Origin: Actinospineispora acaciae DSM 45401
Lineage (GTDB): Bacteria > Actinomycetota > Actinomycetes > Mycobacteriales > Pseudonocardiaceae
Direction: 5' to 3'
Assembly: GCF_000620785.1 (NCBI RefSeq)
Contig: NZ_JIAI01000002.1
Coordinates: 812,177 to 876,176 of the forward strand
Length of the DNA stretch: 64,000 nucleotides
A model generated the notes under the pieces. It was not told where the DNA came from. It made no database searches and saw only the letters and a program-made list of their open reading frames with translations. Shown piece after piece: positions 8,691-17,454 of this stretch. Each line of letters opens with the position of its first letter. Within the stretch, counting starts at the first letter, position 1. The translations under genes were made by a program, and so were the position numbers.

Positions 8691-10296
8691 GCCGGTGGCG
8701 GACTGGGTCGCCCGGCGCGACCCTGCGGGGTTCGGCGGCGCGCTGTTCCGCGCGGGCGCCTCGCTGGCCGGCCGCCCGTTCCCGGTCGCCACCGCCACCC
8801 TCGACTACCTGTCGGGGACGCTCGACTCCCTGGCGCGCGCCCTCGACGACGGACCGGAGCCCGCGAACGCCTGGTTCGCCCTGTGCGGCCGCCAGCACGC
8901 GCTGCTTGCCAGGTACCTGCGCGCGCTGGCGAGCACCGCCGAGCTGGACCGGGACGGCCGGCGGAAGGTGGATTTCGCGGTCGAGCAGCTCGTCGAGGCG
9001 CTCGCGCCGTCCAACTTCCCGCTGACCAACCCGACGGTGCTGCGACGCGCGCTCGACACCGGCGGGAAGAGCCTGGTCCTCGGCGCGCGCAACATGGTCC
9101 GCGACCTGGTGACCAACCATGGCGCCCCGCGCCAGGTCACGCCGGGACGGTTCCGGGTCGGCAGGGACCTGGCGTGCACCCCCGGCAAGGTGGTCTTCCG
9201 GAACCGGCTGGTCGAGCTGATCCAGTACGAGCCGCGCACCGAGACGGTGCACCGGGTGCCGATGCTGTTCAGCCCGCCGTGGATCAACAAGTACTACATC
9301 CTGGACCTGGCCCCGGGCCGCAGCCTGGTGGACTGGGCGGTGCGCCACGGCCACACCTGCTTCGCGCTCAGCTACCGCAACCCGGACGAGGGCCTGCGCG
9401 GCCTGGACATGAGCGACTACCTGCGCGAAGGCCCGCTGGCCGCGCTCGCGGTGATCGCGGAGATCACCGGGGAGCCGGAGGCGAACGTGGTCGCGCTGTG
9501 CCTGGGCGGCACCCTGGCCGGGGCCAGCGCCGCCTGGCTGGCAGCCAGGGGCGAACCCGGCGTCGCCTCGCTGACCCTGATGAACACCCTGCTGGACTTC
9601 GCCGAGCCGGGCCCGCTCGCGCCGTTCACCGACCAGCGCGCGGTGTGGGGCCTGGAACGGGTGATGCGCCGCGCCGGGTACCTGCCGGCGGAGTGGATGA
9701 AGGCCACCTTCGACGCGCTGCGCCCGGCCGAGCTGGTGTGGAACTACGTGGTCAGCGGGTGGCTGCTCGGCGAGGAGCCGGTGCCGCTTGACCTGCTGGC
9801 CTGGAACGCGGACGCCACCCGGATGCCGGCGGCCATGCAGCGGGAGTACCTGCGCGGCTGCTACCTGGAGAACAGGCTGGCCACCGGGCGGATGGAGCTG
9901 GCCGGCGAGCGGCTGGACCTCGGCCGGGTCCGCCAGGACGCCTACCTGGTCGCCGCCGAGGCCGACCACATCGCCCCGTGGCGCTCGGTCTACGCCGGCG
10001 CGCGGCTGCTCGGCGGGCGGGTGCGGTTCGTGCTGTCCAACGCCGGGCACATCGCCGGCGTGGTCAACCCGCCGGGTTCGGACAGGTCGCGGTACCTGAG
10101 CGTGGCGCCCGACGAGCTGCCGGCGGACGCGGAGGGCTGGCGGCGGCGGGCGCGGGAGCGCGCGGCGAGCTGGTGGGAGGACTGGACGCCGTGGATCGCG
10201 GCGCGCGCGGGCGGGCGGCGCCGGCCCCCGCCGACGGGCAGCCGCGCCCACCCGCCGCTGGCGGACGCCCCGGGCTTGTACGTCCATTCATCGTGA
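8680..10296 (+). CDS. phaC: Poly(3-hydroxyalkanoate) synthase
   Basis: A protein of about 538 residues that polymerises hydroxyacyl-CoA into polyester storage granules. The alpha/beta-hydrolase catalytic triad of PhaC enzymes is visible: Cys274 in ALCLGGT (the box normally starts with Gly, here Ala), Asp429 in EADHIAPW and His457 in NAGHIAGVVNPP. The N-terminal PhaC_N domain is present. The start is uncertain: GTG at 8680 overlaps the preceding gene, and GTG at 8695 is also possible. The length is somewhat below the usual 560-600 residues of class I enzymes. No phaA/phaB genes are nearby, so substrates may come from beta-oxidation. Confidence 0.9.
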   Translation: MVSEPVADWVARRDPAGFGGALFRAGASLAGRPFPVATATLDYLSGTLDSLARALDDGPEPANAWFALCGRQHALLARYLRALASTAELDRDGRRKVDFAVEQLVEALAPSNFPLTNPTVLRRALDTGGKSLVLGARNMVRDLVTNHGAPRQVTPGRFRVGRDLACTPGKVVFRNRLVELIQYEPRTETVHRVPMLFSPPWINKYYILDLAPGRSLVDWAVRHGHTCFALSYRNPDEGLRGLDMSDYLREGPLAALAVIAEITGEPEANVVALCLGGTLAGASAAWLAARGEPGVASLTLMNTLLDFAEPGPLAPFTDQRAVWGLERVMRRAGYLPAEWMKATFDALRPAELVWNYVVSGWLLGEEPVPLDLLAWNADATRMPAAMQREYLRGCYLENRLATGRMELAGERLDLGRVRQDAYLVAAEADHIAPWRSVYAGARLLGGRVRFVLSNAGHIAGVVNPPGSDRSRYLSVAPDELPADAEGWRRRARERAASWWEDWTPWIAARAGGRRRPPPTGSRAHPPLADAPGLYVHSS

Positions 10297-10323
10297 CGGC
10301 CTCCTCACACGCCACTGGGTCAA

Positions 10324-10335
10324 CCGATCGATCGG
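10324..10335. promoter_or_regulatory. CCGATCGATCGG palindrome before XRE gene
   Basis: A perfect 12-bp palindrome lies 16 bp upstream of the XRE start and just before its presumed -10 element. It resembles the CGATCGATCG-containing sites at 39204, 40525 and 40663 but is one GATC unit shorter than the longest of them. Confidence 0.45.
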
Positions 10336-10351
10336 GTACCACAATGGGGGG

Positions 10352-10780
10352 ATGAGCGAGCAACCGTCCGACGACTCAGCAGACGGGGCCAAGCGCCCCC
10401 GCGCCGATCCGTGGGCGGCGCAGATGGACGCGCTGGGCGAGTTCATCCGCGCGCAGCGACACCTGGCGAACCTCTCGCTGCGCGAGATGGCCGGCCTGAC
10501 CAGGGTGTCCAACGCCTACCTGAGCCAGATCGAGAGGGGCCTGCACCAGCCCTCGCTCAAGGTGCTGCGCTCCATCGCCGACGCGCTGCACCTGAGCACC
10601 GAGCAGATGCTCGCCCAGGCCGGCTGGATGATGTCCGGCAACGGCCACAGCCCGGATCCGCCCGAGCCGCCCGTCGACACCGAGGGCTGCATCCGCCGCG
10701 ACCCCCGGCTGTCGCCGGCGCAGCGGGAGGCGCTGATCGGCGTGTACCGCAGCTTCCTGGACGGGTCCTCGCCGGCCTAG
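10352..10780 (+). CDS. XRE-family transcriptional regulator
   Basis: A 142-residue DNA-binding protein. The helix-turn-helix spans about residues 28-82 (LGEFIRAQRHLANLSLREMA, then a VSNAYLSQIERG recognition helix). The C-terminal region is short and has no known ligand domain. It lies directly after the PHA synthase and probably regulates it or itself; the palindrome at 10324-10335 is a candidate operator. CACAAT stands 6 nt before the ATG, and the G-rich spacer could also act as a weak ribosome binding site. The stop codon shares CTAG (10777-10780) with that of the convergent dtd gene. Confidence 0.85.
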   Translation: MSEQPSDDSADGAKRPRADPWAAQMDALGEFIRAQRHLANLSLREMAGLTRVSNAYLSQIERGLHQPSLKVLRSIADALHLSTEQMLAQAGWMMSGNGHSPDPPEPPVDTEGCIRRDPRLSPAQREALIGVYRSFLDGSSPA

Positions 10781-11223
10781 CCGGCCCCGCCGTTCGGCGG
10801 CACCTCGACGAGCACGGTGAACGGCCCGTCGTTGACCGACTCCACGGCCATCATGGCGCCGAACCTGCCGGTGGCCACCCGCGCCCCGCGCTCGCGCAGC
10901 GCCGTCACCACCGCGTCGACCAGCTCCGTCGCGCGCTCCGGCGGCGCGGCGGCCGACCACGAGGGGCGCCGGCCCTTGCGGGTCTCGCCGTAGAGGGTGA
11001 ACTGGCTGACCACCAGCAGCGGCGCGCCGGAGTCGGCGCAGGACCGCTCGTCGCGCAGCACCCGAAGCTCGTGCAGCTTGCGGGCGATGGTGCCGGCCTG
11101 CTCCGGGCCGTCCTCGCGGTGCACCCCGAGCAGCACCAGCAGGCCGGGCTCGTCGATCTCGCCCACCACCTCGCCGTCCACCCGGACCGCCGCGCGGGTC
11201 ACCCTGGCGGCCACCGCCCTCAT
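10777..11223 (-). CDS. dtd: D-aminoacyl-tRNA deacylase
   Basis: A 148-residue enzyme that hydrolyses D-aminoacyl-tRNA and glycyl-tRNA(Ala), protecting translation from mischarging. The two family motifs are visible: SQFTLYG (about residues 77-83) and the C-terminal NDGPFTV corresponding to the GP-containing motif. Length is typical (about 145). Its ATG at 11223 overlaps the TGA of the upstream methyltransferase gene in ATGA, indicating translational coupling. Its stop codon is shared as CTAG with the XRE gene on the other strand. Confidence 0.95.
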   Translation of the reverse strand: MRAVAARVTRAAVRVDGEVVGEIDEPGLLVLLGVHREDGPEQAGTIARKLHELRVLRDERSCADSGAPLLVVSQFTLYGETRKGRRPSWSAAAPPERATELVDAVVTALRERGARVATGRFGAMMAVESVNDGPFTVLVEVPPNGGAG

Positions 11224-12812
11224 CCGTAGGCCTGCCCCACGCCGGCGGCCACCGGGGAGGAGACCTCCGACCACTGCGCCGGGACCAGCAGCCCGTGCCG
11301 GACCAGCTCGCGCACCGCCGGCAGGCTGGCCGCCACCAGCTCGTCGGTGGGCCGGTCGTGCGCGACCGCGAGCAGCGCCAGCAGCTCGCCGAGCGGCAGC
11401 ATGCCCTGGCAGCCGGCCAGCAGCGCGGCGGCCGGCTCGTCCACCTCGTGCCGCCACCCCGGACCGTCCACCCGGCGCACCACCCGCAGGCCGGGCCGCC
11501 AGCCGTCGGGGCCGGGCTCGGCGTGCTGCTCCAGGCGCACCGAGGGCGCCACGGCCAGCCGCGCGGACAGCAGCCCGTCGTCGTCGCCGTGCCGGCGCAG
11601 CCAGTCCACCCGGTCCAGCCAGCCCGCGGTCTCCACGCCGAGCGGGTCGGCCAGCGCGTCCCGCACGTCCTCGCACAGCACCGTCGGCTCGGCCCCGCCC
11701 CGGCCGGTGCGGCGCAGCGTGACGAACCCGAACCCGACGCCCTCCACGCCCTGGGCGTCGAACCAGGTCAGCCACTCCTCGGCCTCCCTGCGGCCGATCC
11801 GCGAGGCCGGGTCGATCCCGGAGTCGCGCAGCCAGGTGCCCACGTACATGGCGGGGTCGGCCACCTCGCGCTGCACGAACCAGGCGTCCACCGCGCCCGA
11901 GGCGGGCAGCCAGGAGCACACCCGCTCCGGCCAGTCCTGCCCGCGCACGTGCAGCCAGCAGGCCAGCAGCTGGGCCACCCCGCCCTCGGCGAGCAGCCCC
12001 GGCAGCGCCCCGACCAGCCTGGCCGCCACCTCGTCGCCGGCCAGCCCTGAGTCGCGGTAGGTGTGCCGAACCCGGGGCGGGCCGGCCACGAACGGCGGGT
12101 TGCTCACGATCTGGTCGAACCGCTGGCCGGCCACCGGCTCCAGCCAGGAGCCGCCGCGCAGCTCCACGTCCACGCCGCTGAGCTCGAAGGTGGCGGCGGC
12201 CAGCGCCAGCGCGCGCGGGTTCACGTCGGTGGCCACCAGGCGCTCGGCGTAGCGCGCGCCGTGCAGCGCCTGCACCCCGCACCCGGTGCCCAGGTCCAGC
12301 AGCCGGCCCACCGGGCGGCGCACGGTGGCCCTGGCCAGGCTCAGCGACGCCTGCCCGACGCCGAGCACGTGGTCGGCGGGCAGCGCGCGGGCGGCCCCGC
12401 TGAGCCGGCCGAGGTCCAGGTCGGAGACCACCCACCAGGACCCGTGGTCGTCGCCGTGCGGGCGGACGTCCAGCGCGGCGGCCAGCCCGGATCCGGACCC
12501 GGAGCCGTTGGTGGTCGAGGCCGGGCCGCGCCGCAGCAGGCCGGCGTGCAGCGCGTCCGCGACAGTGACCGGGGCCAGCGCCTCGGCCACCGCGTCCTCC
12601 GGCTCGGTGTCGCCGAGCAGGAACAACCGCACCAGGGTGCCGAGCGGGCCGCCCGCGCGGCTGGCCAGGCGCGCTGGCACCGGCTCGTCACGGCCCAGCG
12701 CGGCGTGCGCGGTCTCGCCGAGCAGCTCGGGCACGCCGTCGACCTGGTAGCCGGTTCGCTCGAAGGCCGCGCGCAGGCCCGCGCACAGGTCGGGTGTCAA
12801 CCGGGGAAGCAT
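11220..12812 (-). CDS. Class I SAM-dependent methyltransferase, PrmC/RsmC-like
   Basis: A 530-residue protein. An N-terminal region of about 150 residues precedes a Rossmann-fold methyltransferase with motif I DLGTGCG (about 173-179), the acidic ribose-binding strand LVATDVN and the motif IV sequence NPPF (238-241). NPPF/NPPY methyltransferases modify amino groups of nucleobases or of glutamine. A C-terminal extension of about 180 residues ends in a winged-helix-like segment. This long form is common in actinobacteria, and its substrate is not known. The gene is coupled to dtd by an ATGA overlap, so a translation-related substrate is plausible. Confidence 0.85.
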   Translation of the reverse strand: MLPRLTPDLCAGLRAAFERTGYQVDGVPELLGETAHAALGRDEPVPARLASRAGGPLGTLVRLFLLGDTEPEDAVAEALAPVTVADALHAGLLRRGPASTTNGSGSGSGLAAALDVRPHGDDHGSWWVVSDLDLGRLSGAARALPADHVLGVGQASLSLARATVRRPVGRLLDLGTGCGVQALHGARYAERLVATDVNPRALALAAATFELSGVDVELRGGSWLEPVAGQRFDQIVSNPPFVAGPPRVRHTYRDSGLAGDEVAARLVGALPGLLAEGGVAQLLACWLHVRGQDWPERVCSWLPASGAVDAWFVQREVADPAMYVGTWLRDSGIDPASRIGRREAEEWLTWFDAQGVEGVGFGFVTLRRTGRGGAEPTVLCEDVRDALADPLGVETAGWLDRVDWLRRHGDDDGLLSARLAVAPSVRLEQHAEPGPDGWRPGLRVVRRVDGPGWRHEVDEPAAALLAGCQGMLPLGELLALLAVAHDRPTDELVAASLPAVRELVRHGLLVPAQWSEVSSPVAAGVGQAYG

Positions 12813-12882
12813 GCCTGAATCCTGTCATCGTTGGTTTGGCGCGTGTCGGCACCTCCTCTCTCGGCCGTGGGATGCTTGTCCG

Positions 12883-13461
12883 ATGACGACGACGCTGTGC
12901 CTCGCGCAGGACCCGGAGGCGGACGAGCTGCTCGCCAGCAGCCCGCTGGCATTGCTGTTCGGCATGCTTCTCGACCAGCAGATCCCGATGGAGAAGGCGT
13001 TCCGGGGGCCGAAGGACATCGCGGACCGGATGGGCGGGTTGGACGTCCGGGTGGTCGCGGAGACCGACCCGGAGCAGTTCGCCTCGGTGGTCGCCCAGCG
13101 CCCGGCCGTGCACCGCTTCCCCGGCTCGATGGCCAAGCGGCTGCAGACCCTCGCCCAGTACCTGATCGAGCACTACGACGGCCAGGTGGAGGCCATCTGG
13201 ACGCGCGACGACCCGGACGGCGCCACGGTCCTGAAGCGGCTCAAGGAGCTGCCCGGGTTCGGCGAGCAGAAGGCGAAGATCTTCCTGGCGCTGCTGGGCA
13301 AGCAGCGCGGCGTCACCCCGGCGGGCTGGCGGGAGGCCGCCGGCAACTACGGCGACCAGGGCGCCTTCCGGTCGGTCGCGGACGTGGTCGACCAGCAGAG
13401 CCTGGGCAAGGTCAGGGCGTTCAAGCAGGAGATGAAAGCGAAGGCCAAGGCCAAGGCGTAG
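12883..13461 (+). CDS. HhH-GPD family DNA repair protein
   Basis: A 192-residue protein of a conserved actinobacterial HhH-GPD group. The helix-hairpin-helix is at about residues 121-134 (LKELPGFGEQKAKIF). In active glycosylases of this superfamily a catalytic Asp follows about 15-20 residues later; here the stretch is KQRGVTPAGW with no Asp, and no C-terminal Fe-S cysteines are present. It may bind DNA or act by a different mechanism. GATGCT lies 6 nt before the ATG, and no ribosome binding site is visible. The C-terminus is lysine-rich (KAKAKAKA). Confidence 0.85.
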   Translation: MTTTLCLAQDPEADELLASSPLALLFGMLLDQQIPMEKAFRGPKDIADRMGGLDVRVVAETDPEQFASVVAQRPAVHRFPGSMAKRLQTLAQYLIEHYDGQVEAIWTRDDPDGATVLKRLKELPGFGEQKAKIFLALLGKQRGVTPAGWREAAGNYGDQGAFRSVADVVDQQSLGKVRAFKQEMKAKAKAKA

Positions 13462-13494
13462 CGTGGACCCCGCGACGAGCCGGGAGGTGGTGTC

Positions 13495-13815
13495 GTGAAG
13501 CACCCGGAGCCGGACGACACCCCGATTGTGATCACCGACGCCGCCAGGTCGCACGACGACGAGCTGACCGCGCGCCGCCGCCGGTACTCGATCATGATGG
13601 GGCTGCGCGTGCCCTGCCTGGTGCTGGCCGCGCTGTTCTACCAGACGCCCTGGCTGGCCGCCGGGCTGATCATCCTGTCCATCCCGTTGCCGTGGATGGC
13701 GGTGATCATCGCCAACGACCGGCTGCCGATCAAGCGGTCCGGCTTCCGGCGCTACCGGGGCGAGCTGGAGGCACCGCCACAGCGGTCGGAGGAGCGCAGG
13801 GGTCTCGATCCCTGA
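13495..13815 (+). CDS. DUF3099 membrane protein
   Basis: A 106-residue protein with two transmembrane helices (about residues 36-51 and 53-71) and charged, mostly cytoplasmic ends. It matches DUF3099, a family known near sigB in mycobacteria (Rv2709 position). Function is unknown. GGGAGG (13482-13487) precedes the GTG start at 13495. It lies 33 bp after the HhH-GPD gene. Confidence 0.85.
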   Translation: MKHPEPDDTPIVITDAARSHDDELTARRRRYSIMMGLRVPCLVLAALFYQTPWLAAGLIILSIPLPWMAVIIANDRLPIKRSGFRRYRGELEAPPQRSEERRGLDP

Positions 13816-13840
13816 CGGCCCGCCGCGGCATGATGGTGAC

Positions 13841-14098
13841 GTGAGCACTTCGACCCAGACGCTGCCCGACGTCGACACCCGCCCCGAGGGCACCGACTCC
13901 ACGGGTGACGACGACCCGAAGATGTTCCACTACGTCCGCAAGGAGAAGATCACCGAGAGCGCCGTGCTCGGCAACATGGTGGAGGCGCTGTGCGGGGAGC
14001 GGTTCCCGGTCACGCGCTCGCCCAAGCCCGGCTCACCGGTCTGCCCGGACTGCAAGAAGATCTACGAGTCGCTGCCGCCCGGGGGCGGCGAGGAGTAG
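13841..14098 (+). CDS. DUF3039 zinc-ribbon-like protein
   Basis: An 85-residue protein matching DUF3039, found in the same position as mycobacterial Rv2708c. One cysteine sits in VEALCGERFP (about 51) and a CPDC pair at about 68-71 near the C-terminus, suggesting a metal site. The function is unknown. The GTG start at 13841 has no ribosome binding site but CATGAT stands 6 nt before it. The last 37 bp overlap the 3' end of the convergent yihY-family gene, so both strands are coding there. Confidence 0.85.
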   Translation: MSTSTQTLPDVDTRPEGTDSTGDDDPKMFHYVRKEKITESAVLGNMVEALCGERFPVTRSPKPGSPVCPDCKKIYESLPPGGGEE

Positions 14099-15123
14099 CC
14101 GACCCGGGTGCCCGACGGCCGGGCCCGCCTCGGCGCCGGCGCGTCCCCGCCGCGCAGCGCGACGGCCAGCCTGCGGATGCCCAGCTTGGTCTGGATGCGG
14201 TGCCGGCGCTCGCTGGGGTGCACCGGCCAGATCTCCTGGATGGCGTTGTTGAGCTGCGCGCCGAGCACCACCGCGAACCCGATCAGGAACGCGAACAGCA
14301 GGAACGCGATCGGCGTTGCCAGCGCCCCGTAGGTGTAGCCGGTCCTGGTGATCGCCGAGATGTAGACGCGCAGCCCGGTGGCGGAGATCGCGAACACCAG
14401 CATGGCCAGCACCGCGCCGGGTAGCAGCCGGAGGAAGGGCAGGCTGCGCGGCAGCGCCGCCTTGTACAGCGTGGTCAGGCCCACCACGATCACCACCAGC
14501 ACGGCCGGGGTGTAGAACATGTTGATCAGGTTCAGCGCCGACGAGGTCCACGAGCTGGGCAGTATCTTGCCGAGCAGCTCGGGCCCGAGCGTCACCAGCG
14601 GCAGCGTCACCACCATCACCACCAGCGCGGCCAGGTAGATGAGCAGCGCGAAGATCCGCTGCCAGACCGGGTGGCGGATGCTGTACTGCTCGTGCGCGAA
14701 GGTGATCGAGTCGACCAGCGAGGACACCGCCGAGGAGCCGGCGAACAGCGCGATCAGGAAGCCCACCGAGACGATGTCCGGGCGGCCCTGGCGGAGGATG
14801 TCCACCACTGTGGGTTCGATCGCCTGGGTGACAACCTCATGGCTGAAGATGGTGTTGGAGAACCGGACGATGCCGTGCTGCACCGAGCTGAGCGTCTCCG
14901 GGCCGAACCAGCCGGCCACGTAGCCCATGCTGCCGAACAGCCCGAGCAGCAGCGGCGGCAGCGACAGCGCCTCCCAGTAGGCGGCCTGCGCGGCCATCGC
15001 GAAGATGCCGTCGTCCCAGGACTTGGACAGCGTGCGCGCCATCAGGCGCCGGCCCTTGGAGCCGGTTCCCGCGCCCGCGTCGGCGGCCTTCTTCGGCTCG
15101 CCGGAGTCGTCCTGCGTCCTCAT
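14062..15123 (-). CDS. YihY/BrkB family membrane protein
   Basis: A 353-residue integral membrane protein of the YihY (formerly ribonuclease BN) family. After a hydrophilic N-terminus of about 30 residues there are about six transmembrane segments (the first near FAMAAQAAYWEALSLPPLLL). The C-terminal 50 residues are basic and proline-rich. The family is thought to be an inner-membrane transporter or an envelope protein; the RNase activity is discredited. The ATG at 15123 is preceded by AAAGG. It corresponds to the Rv2707 position. Its 3' end overlaps the DUF3039 gene by 37 bp. Confidence 0.88.
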   Translation of the reverse strand: MRTQDDSGEPKKAADAGAGTGSKGRRLMARTLSKSWDDGIFAMAAQAAYWEALSLPPLLLGLFGSMGYVAGWFGPETLSSVQHGIVRFSNTIFSHEVVTQAIEPTVVDILRQGRPDIVSVGFLIALFAGSSAVSSLVDSITFAHEQYSIRHPVWQRIFALLIYLAALVVMVVTLPLVTLGPELLGKILPSSWTSSALNLINMFYTPAVLVVIVVGLTTLYKAALPRSLPFLRLLPGAVLAMLVFAISATGLRVYISAITRTGYTYGALATPIAFLLFAFLIGFAVVLGAQLNNAIQEIWPVHPSERRHRIQTKLGIRRLAVALRGGDAPAPRRARPSGTRVGYSSPPPGGSDS

Positions 15124-15442
15124 GTCACCTTTCAGTGTGCTGTACCGGGCTCGATACATCGACCTCGGTGTCCCCGCCGCGCGCCGCGCCGACCGGGGAC
15201 AAGATCACGAAGGGCGTCGATTAGAGTTCGGGTGCCCGCGCGGCGCCCGTCCTCATCGACGCGGCCGTGGGCGGGCTCGCCACCGCGAGAGGTGGCTGGA
15301 GGGGAATCCGGACGGACCCGACGCGGCAGCGCCGCCGCGTCCGGACGCCGGTGCCCGGGGGCCATCACCGGCCGGGCGCCGGCAGCGAGGCATGGCACGG
15401 CCGTCGTCCTGTGGGGGATGGGCGCCGGGGGAGAGGAGTCGC
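15124..15442. other. Intergenic region between yihY-like and helicase genes
   Basis: These 319 bp separate divergent genes and hold no convincing coding sequence. Open frames that run through it merely extend the helicase frame upstream and lack a supported start. Confidence 0.5.
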
Positions 15443-17191
15443 GTGTCGGAACCGGGTTCATCGTCGGCGGTGGTCACGGAAACAGCCGGACCCGGGCTCC
15501 GGGCCTGGCAGCGGCGCGCGCTGGCCCGCTACCTGGCCGCCCGGCCCAAGGACTTCCTGGCGGCGGCCACCCCGGGCGCGGGCAAGACCACGTTCGGGCT
15601 GCGCATCGCCTCCGAGCTGCTCGCCGACCGGACGGTGGGCGCGGTCACGGTGGTCACCCCGACCGAGCACCTGAAGTACCAGTGGGCGGAGGCCGCCGGT
15701 CGGGTCGGCATCGCGCTGGACCCGGAGTTCCGCAACACCAGCGGCGCCACCTCGGCCGACTACCACGGCGCCGTGCTCACCTACGCGCAGGTGGCCGCGC
15801 ACCCGACCCTGCACCGGGTGCGCACCGAGAACCGCCGCACCCTGGTGGTGCTCGACGAGGTGCACCACGCCGGGGACGCCAAGTCCTGGGGCGACGCGGT
15901 CCGGGAGGCGTTCGAGCCGGCCGTGCGCCGCCTGGCGCTGACCGGCACCCCGTTCCGCAGCGACGACAACCCGATCCCGTTCGTGACCTACGAGCCGGAC
16001 GGCGAGGGCGTGCTGCACAGCAAGGCCGACCACTCCTACGGCTACTCCGACGCGCTGCGCGACGGCGTGGTCCGGCCGGTGGTGTTCCTGGCGTACTCCG
16101 GGCAGGCCAGCTGGCGCACCAGCGCGGGCGAGGAGTTCACCGCCCGCCTCGGCGAGCCGCTGACCGCCGAGCAGACCGCGCGGGCCTGGCGCACCGCGCT
16201 GGACCCGAACGGCGAGTGGATCTCCGCCGTGCTCGGCGCCGCCGACACCCGGCTGTCCCAGCTGCGCTCCGGCGGCGTCCCGGACGCCGGTGGCCTGCTG
16301 ATCGCCTCCGACCAGAGCACCGCCCGCGCCTACGCCGGCCTGCTGCACCGGCTGACCGGCACGCCCCCGGTGCTGGTGCTCTCCGACGAGGCCGGCGCCT
16401 CGGCCCGGATCGCGGCGTTCGCCGCTTCCGACGACCGCTGGCTGGTCGCGGTGCGGATGGTCAGCGAGGGCGTGGACGTGCCCCGGCTGGCCGTCGGCGT
16501 GTACGCCACCAGCGCGTCCACCCCGCTGTTCTTCGCCCAGGCGGTCGGCCGGTTCGTGCGCGCCCGCCGGCCGGGGGAGACGGCCAGCGTGTTCCTGCCC
16601 AGCGTGCCGGCGCTGCTGGAGCTGGCCAGCGCGCTGGAGGCGCAGCGCGACCACGTGCTGGGCAAGCCGGACCGGCCCAAGGAGGGCTGGGACGACGAGC
16701 TGCTGGCCGCCGCGCAGGCCGAGCGGGACGAGCCGGGCGAGGACGAGAAGGCGTTCACCTCGCTGGGCGCGGACGCCGAGCTGGACCAGGTCATCTACGA
16801 CGGGTCGTCGTTCGGCACCGCCACCTTCGCCGGCACCGACGAGGAGCACGACTTCCTGGGCCTGCCGGGCCTGCTGGAGCCGGACCAGGTGCGGGCATTG
16901 CTGCGGCAGCGCCAAGAGCGCCAGCTCGCGGACCGCTCCGCCGCGTCCGCATCGCCCGAACCGGCCGCGCCGGCACCGGCGGCGTCACGGCCGGCGGTCT
17001 CGGTGCGCGAGCGGCTCAACGGGCTGCGCAAGGAGCTCAACACCCTGGTCGCCCTGCACCACCACCGCACCGGGAAGCCGCACGGGGTCATTCACGGCGA
17101 GCTGCGCCGCTCCTGCGGCGGCCCGCCGACCGCGATGGCCACCGCCGAGCAGCTCGAGGAACGGATCGCCACGCTGCGCACCTGGCGCTGA
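15443..17191 (+). CDS. DEAD/DEAH-box superfamily 2 helicase
   Basis: A 582-residue ATP-dependent helicase or translocase. Motif I is TPGAGKTT (43-50), motif II DEVHH (138-142), motif III TGTPFR (167-172) and motif VI QAVGRFVRARR (about 369-379), so both RecA lobes are complete. The arrangement is that of the Type I/III restriction-like and XPB/UvrB-like helicases (DEAD_2/ResIII). The C-terminal about 120 residues are Ala/Pro-rich and then helical, and may bind partners. The GTG at 15443 is supported by GAGGAG 5-6 nt upstream. Stand-alone members of this group are widespread in actinobacteria and are probably DNA-repair or RNA-processing proteins; no restriction partner is present. Confidence 0.88.
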   Translation: MSEPGSSSAVVTETAGPGLRAWQRRALARYLAARPKDFLAAATPGAGKTTFGLRIASELLADRTVGAVTVVTPTEHLKYQWAEAAGRVGIALDPEFRNTSGATSADYHGAVLTYAQVAAHPTLHRVRTENRRTLVVLDEVHHAGDAKSWGDAVREAFEPAVRRLALTGTPFRSDDNPIPFVTYEPDGEGVLHSKADHSYGYSDALRDGVVRPVVFLAYSGQASWRTSAGEEFTARLGEPLTAEQTARAWRTALDPNGEWISAVLGAADTRLSQLRSGGVPDAGGLLIASDQSTARAYAGLLHRLTGTPPVLVLSDEAGASARIAAFAASDDRWLVAVRMVSEGVDVPRLAVGVYATSASTPLFFAQAVGRFVRARRPGETASVFLPSVPALLELASALEAQRDHVLGKPDRPKEGWDDELLAAAQAERDEPGEDEKAFTSLGADAELDQVIYDGSSFGTATFAGTDEEHDFLGLPGLLEPDQVRALLRQRQERQLADRSAASASPEPAAPAPAASRPAVSVRERLNGLRKELNTLVALHHHRTGKPHGVIHGELRRSCGGPPTAMATAEQLEERIATLRTWR

Positions 17192-17203
17192 GCCTGAGTA
17201 CGA

Positions 17204-17243
17204 CGAAGGGGGCGAGGACCGGTCGCGGTCCCCGCCCCCTTCG
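17204..17243. terminator. Bidirectional hairpin terminator
   Basis: CGAAGGGGGCG (17204-17214) pairs with CGCCCCCTTCG (17233-17243). After one mismatch the stem continues for 5 bp around the 6-nt loop GGTCGC. It lies between the helicase and the convergent DUF7455 gene. Confidence 0.8.
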
Positions 17244-17271
17244 GCGGTGGTCGGTTGTGGGTGTCGCGGCG

Positions 17272-17454
17272 TCAGGCGCCGGACTGCAGCTCGACTGCCA
17301 ACTCGCGGAGCTTGGCCTCGTGGGCGCGCGCGTGGTGCCCGCAGAACAACAACTCGCCGCCGGACGGCAGTACGGCGCGAACCTTTGCCGCTGCCCCGCA
17401 GCGGTCGCAGCGGTCGGCGGCGGTGAGCTCGGGCCGGACAAGTGTTCCTGGCAT
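17272..17454 (-). CDS. DUF7455 small zinc-binding protein (copy 1)
   Basis: A 60-residue protein with CDRCG (Cys16, Cys19) and FCGHHARAHE (Cys38, His41), a four-ligand arrangement that should bind one zinc ion. The central KVRAVLPSGGELLFCGHH is characteristic of the actinobacterial DUF7455 family encoded near the principal sigma gene. A second copy lies 376 bp away. Function is unknown; a role in binding nucleic acid or a polymerase-associated factor is speculation. Confidence 0.8.
   Translation of the reverse strand: MPGTLVRPELTAADRCDRCGAAAKVRAVLPSGGELLFCGHHARAHEAKLRELAVELQSGA

Noticed and set aside
8548..10287. A 579-codon minus-strand frame opposite phaC
   Set aside because: No recognisable domain, and the opposite frame has the PhaC catalytic triad.
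15005..15442. Upstream extension of the helicase frame
   Set aside because: It overlaps the yihY promoter and lacks a supported start; GTG 15443 has a good ribosome binding site and fits the domain start.
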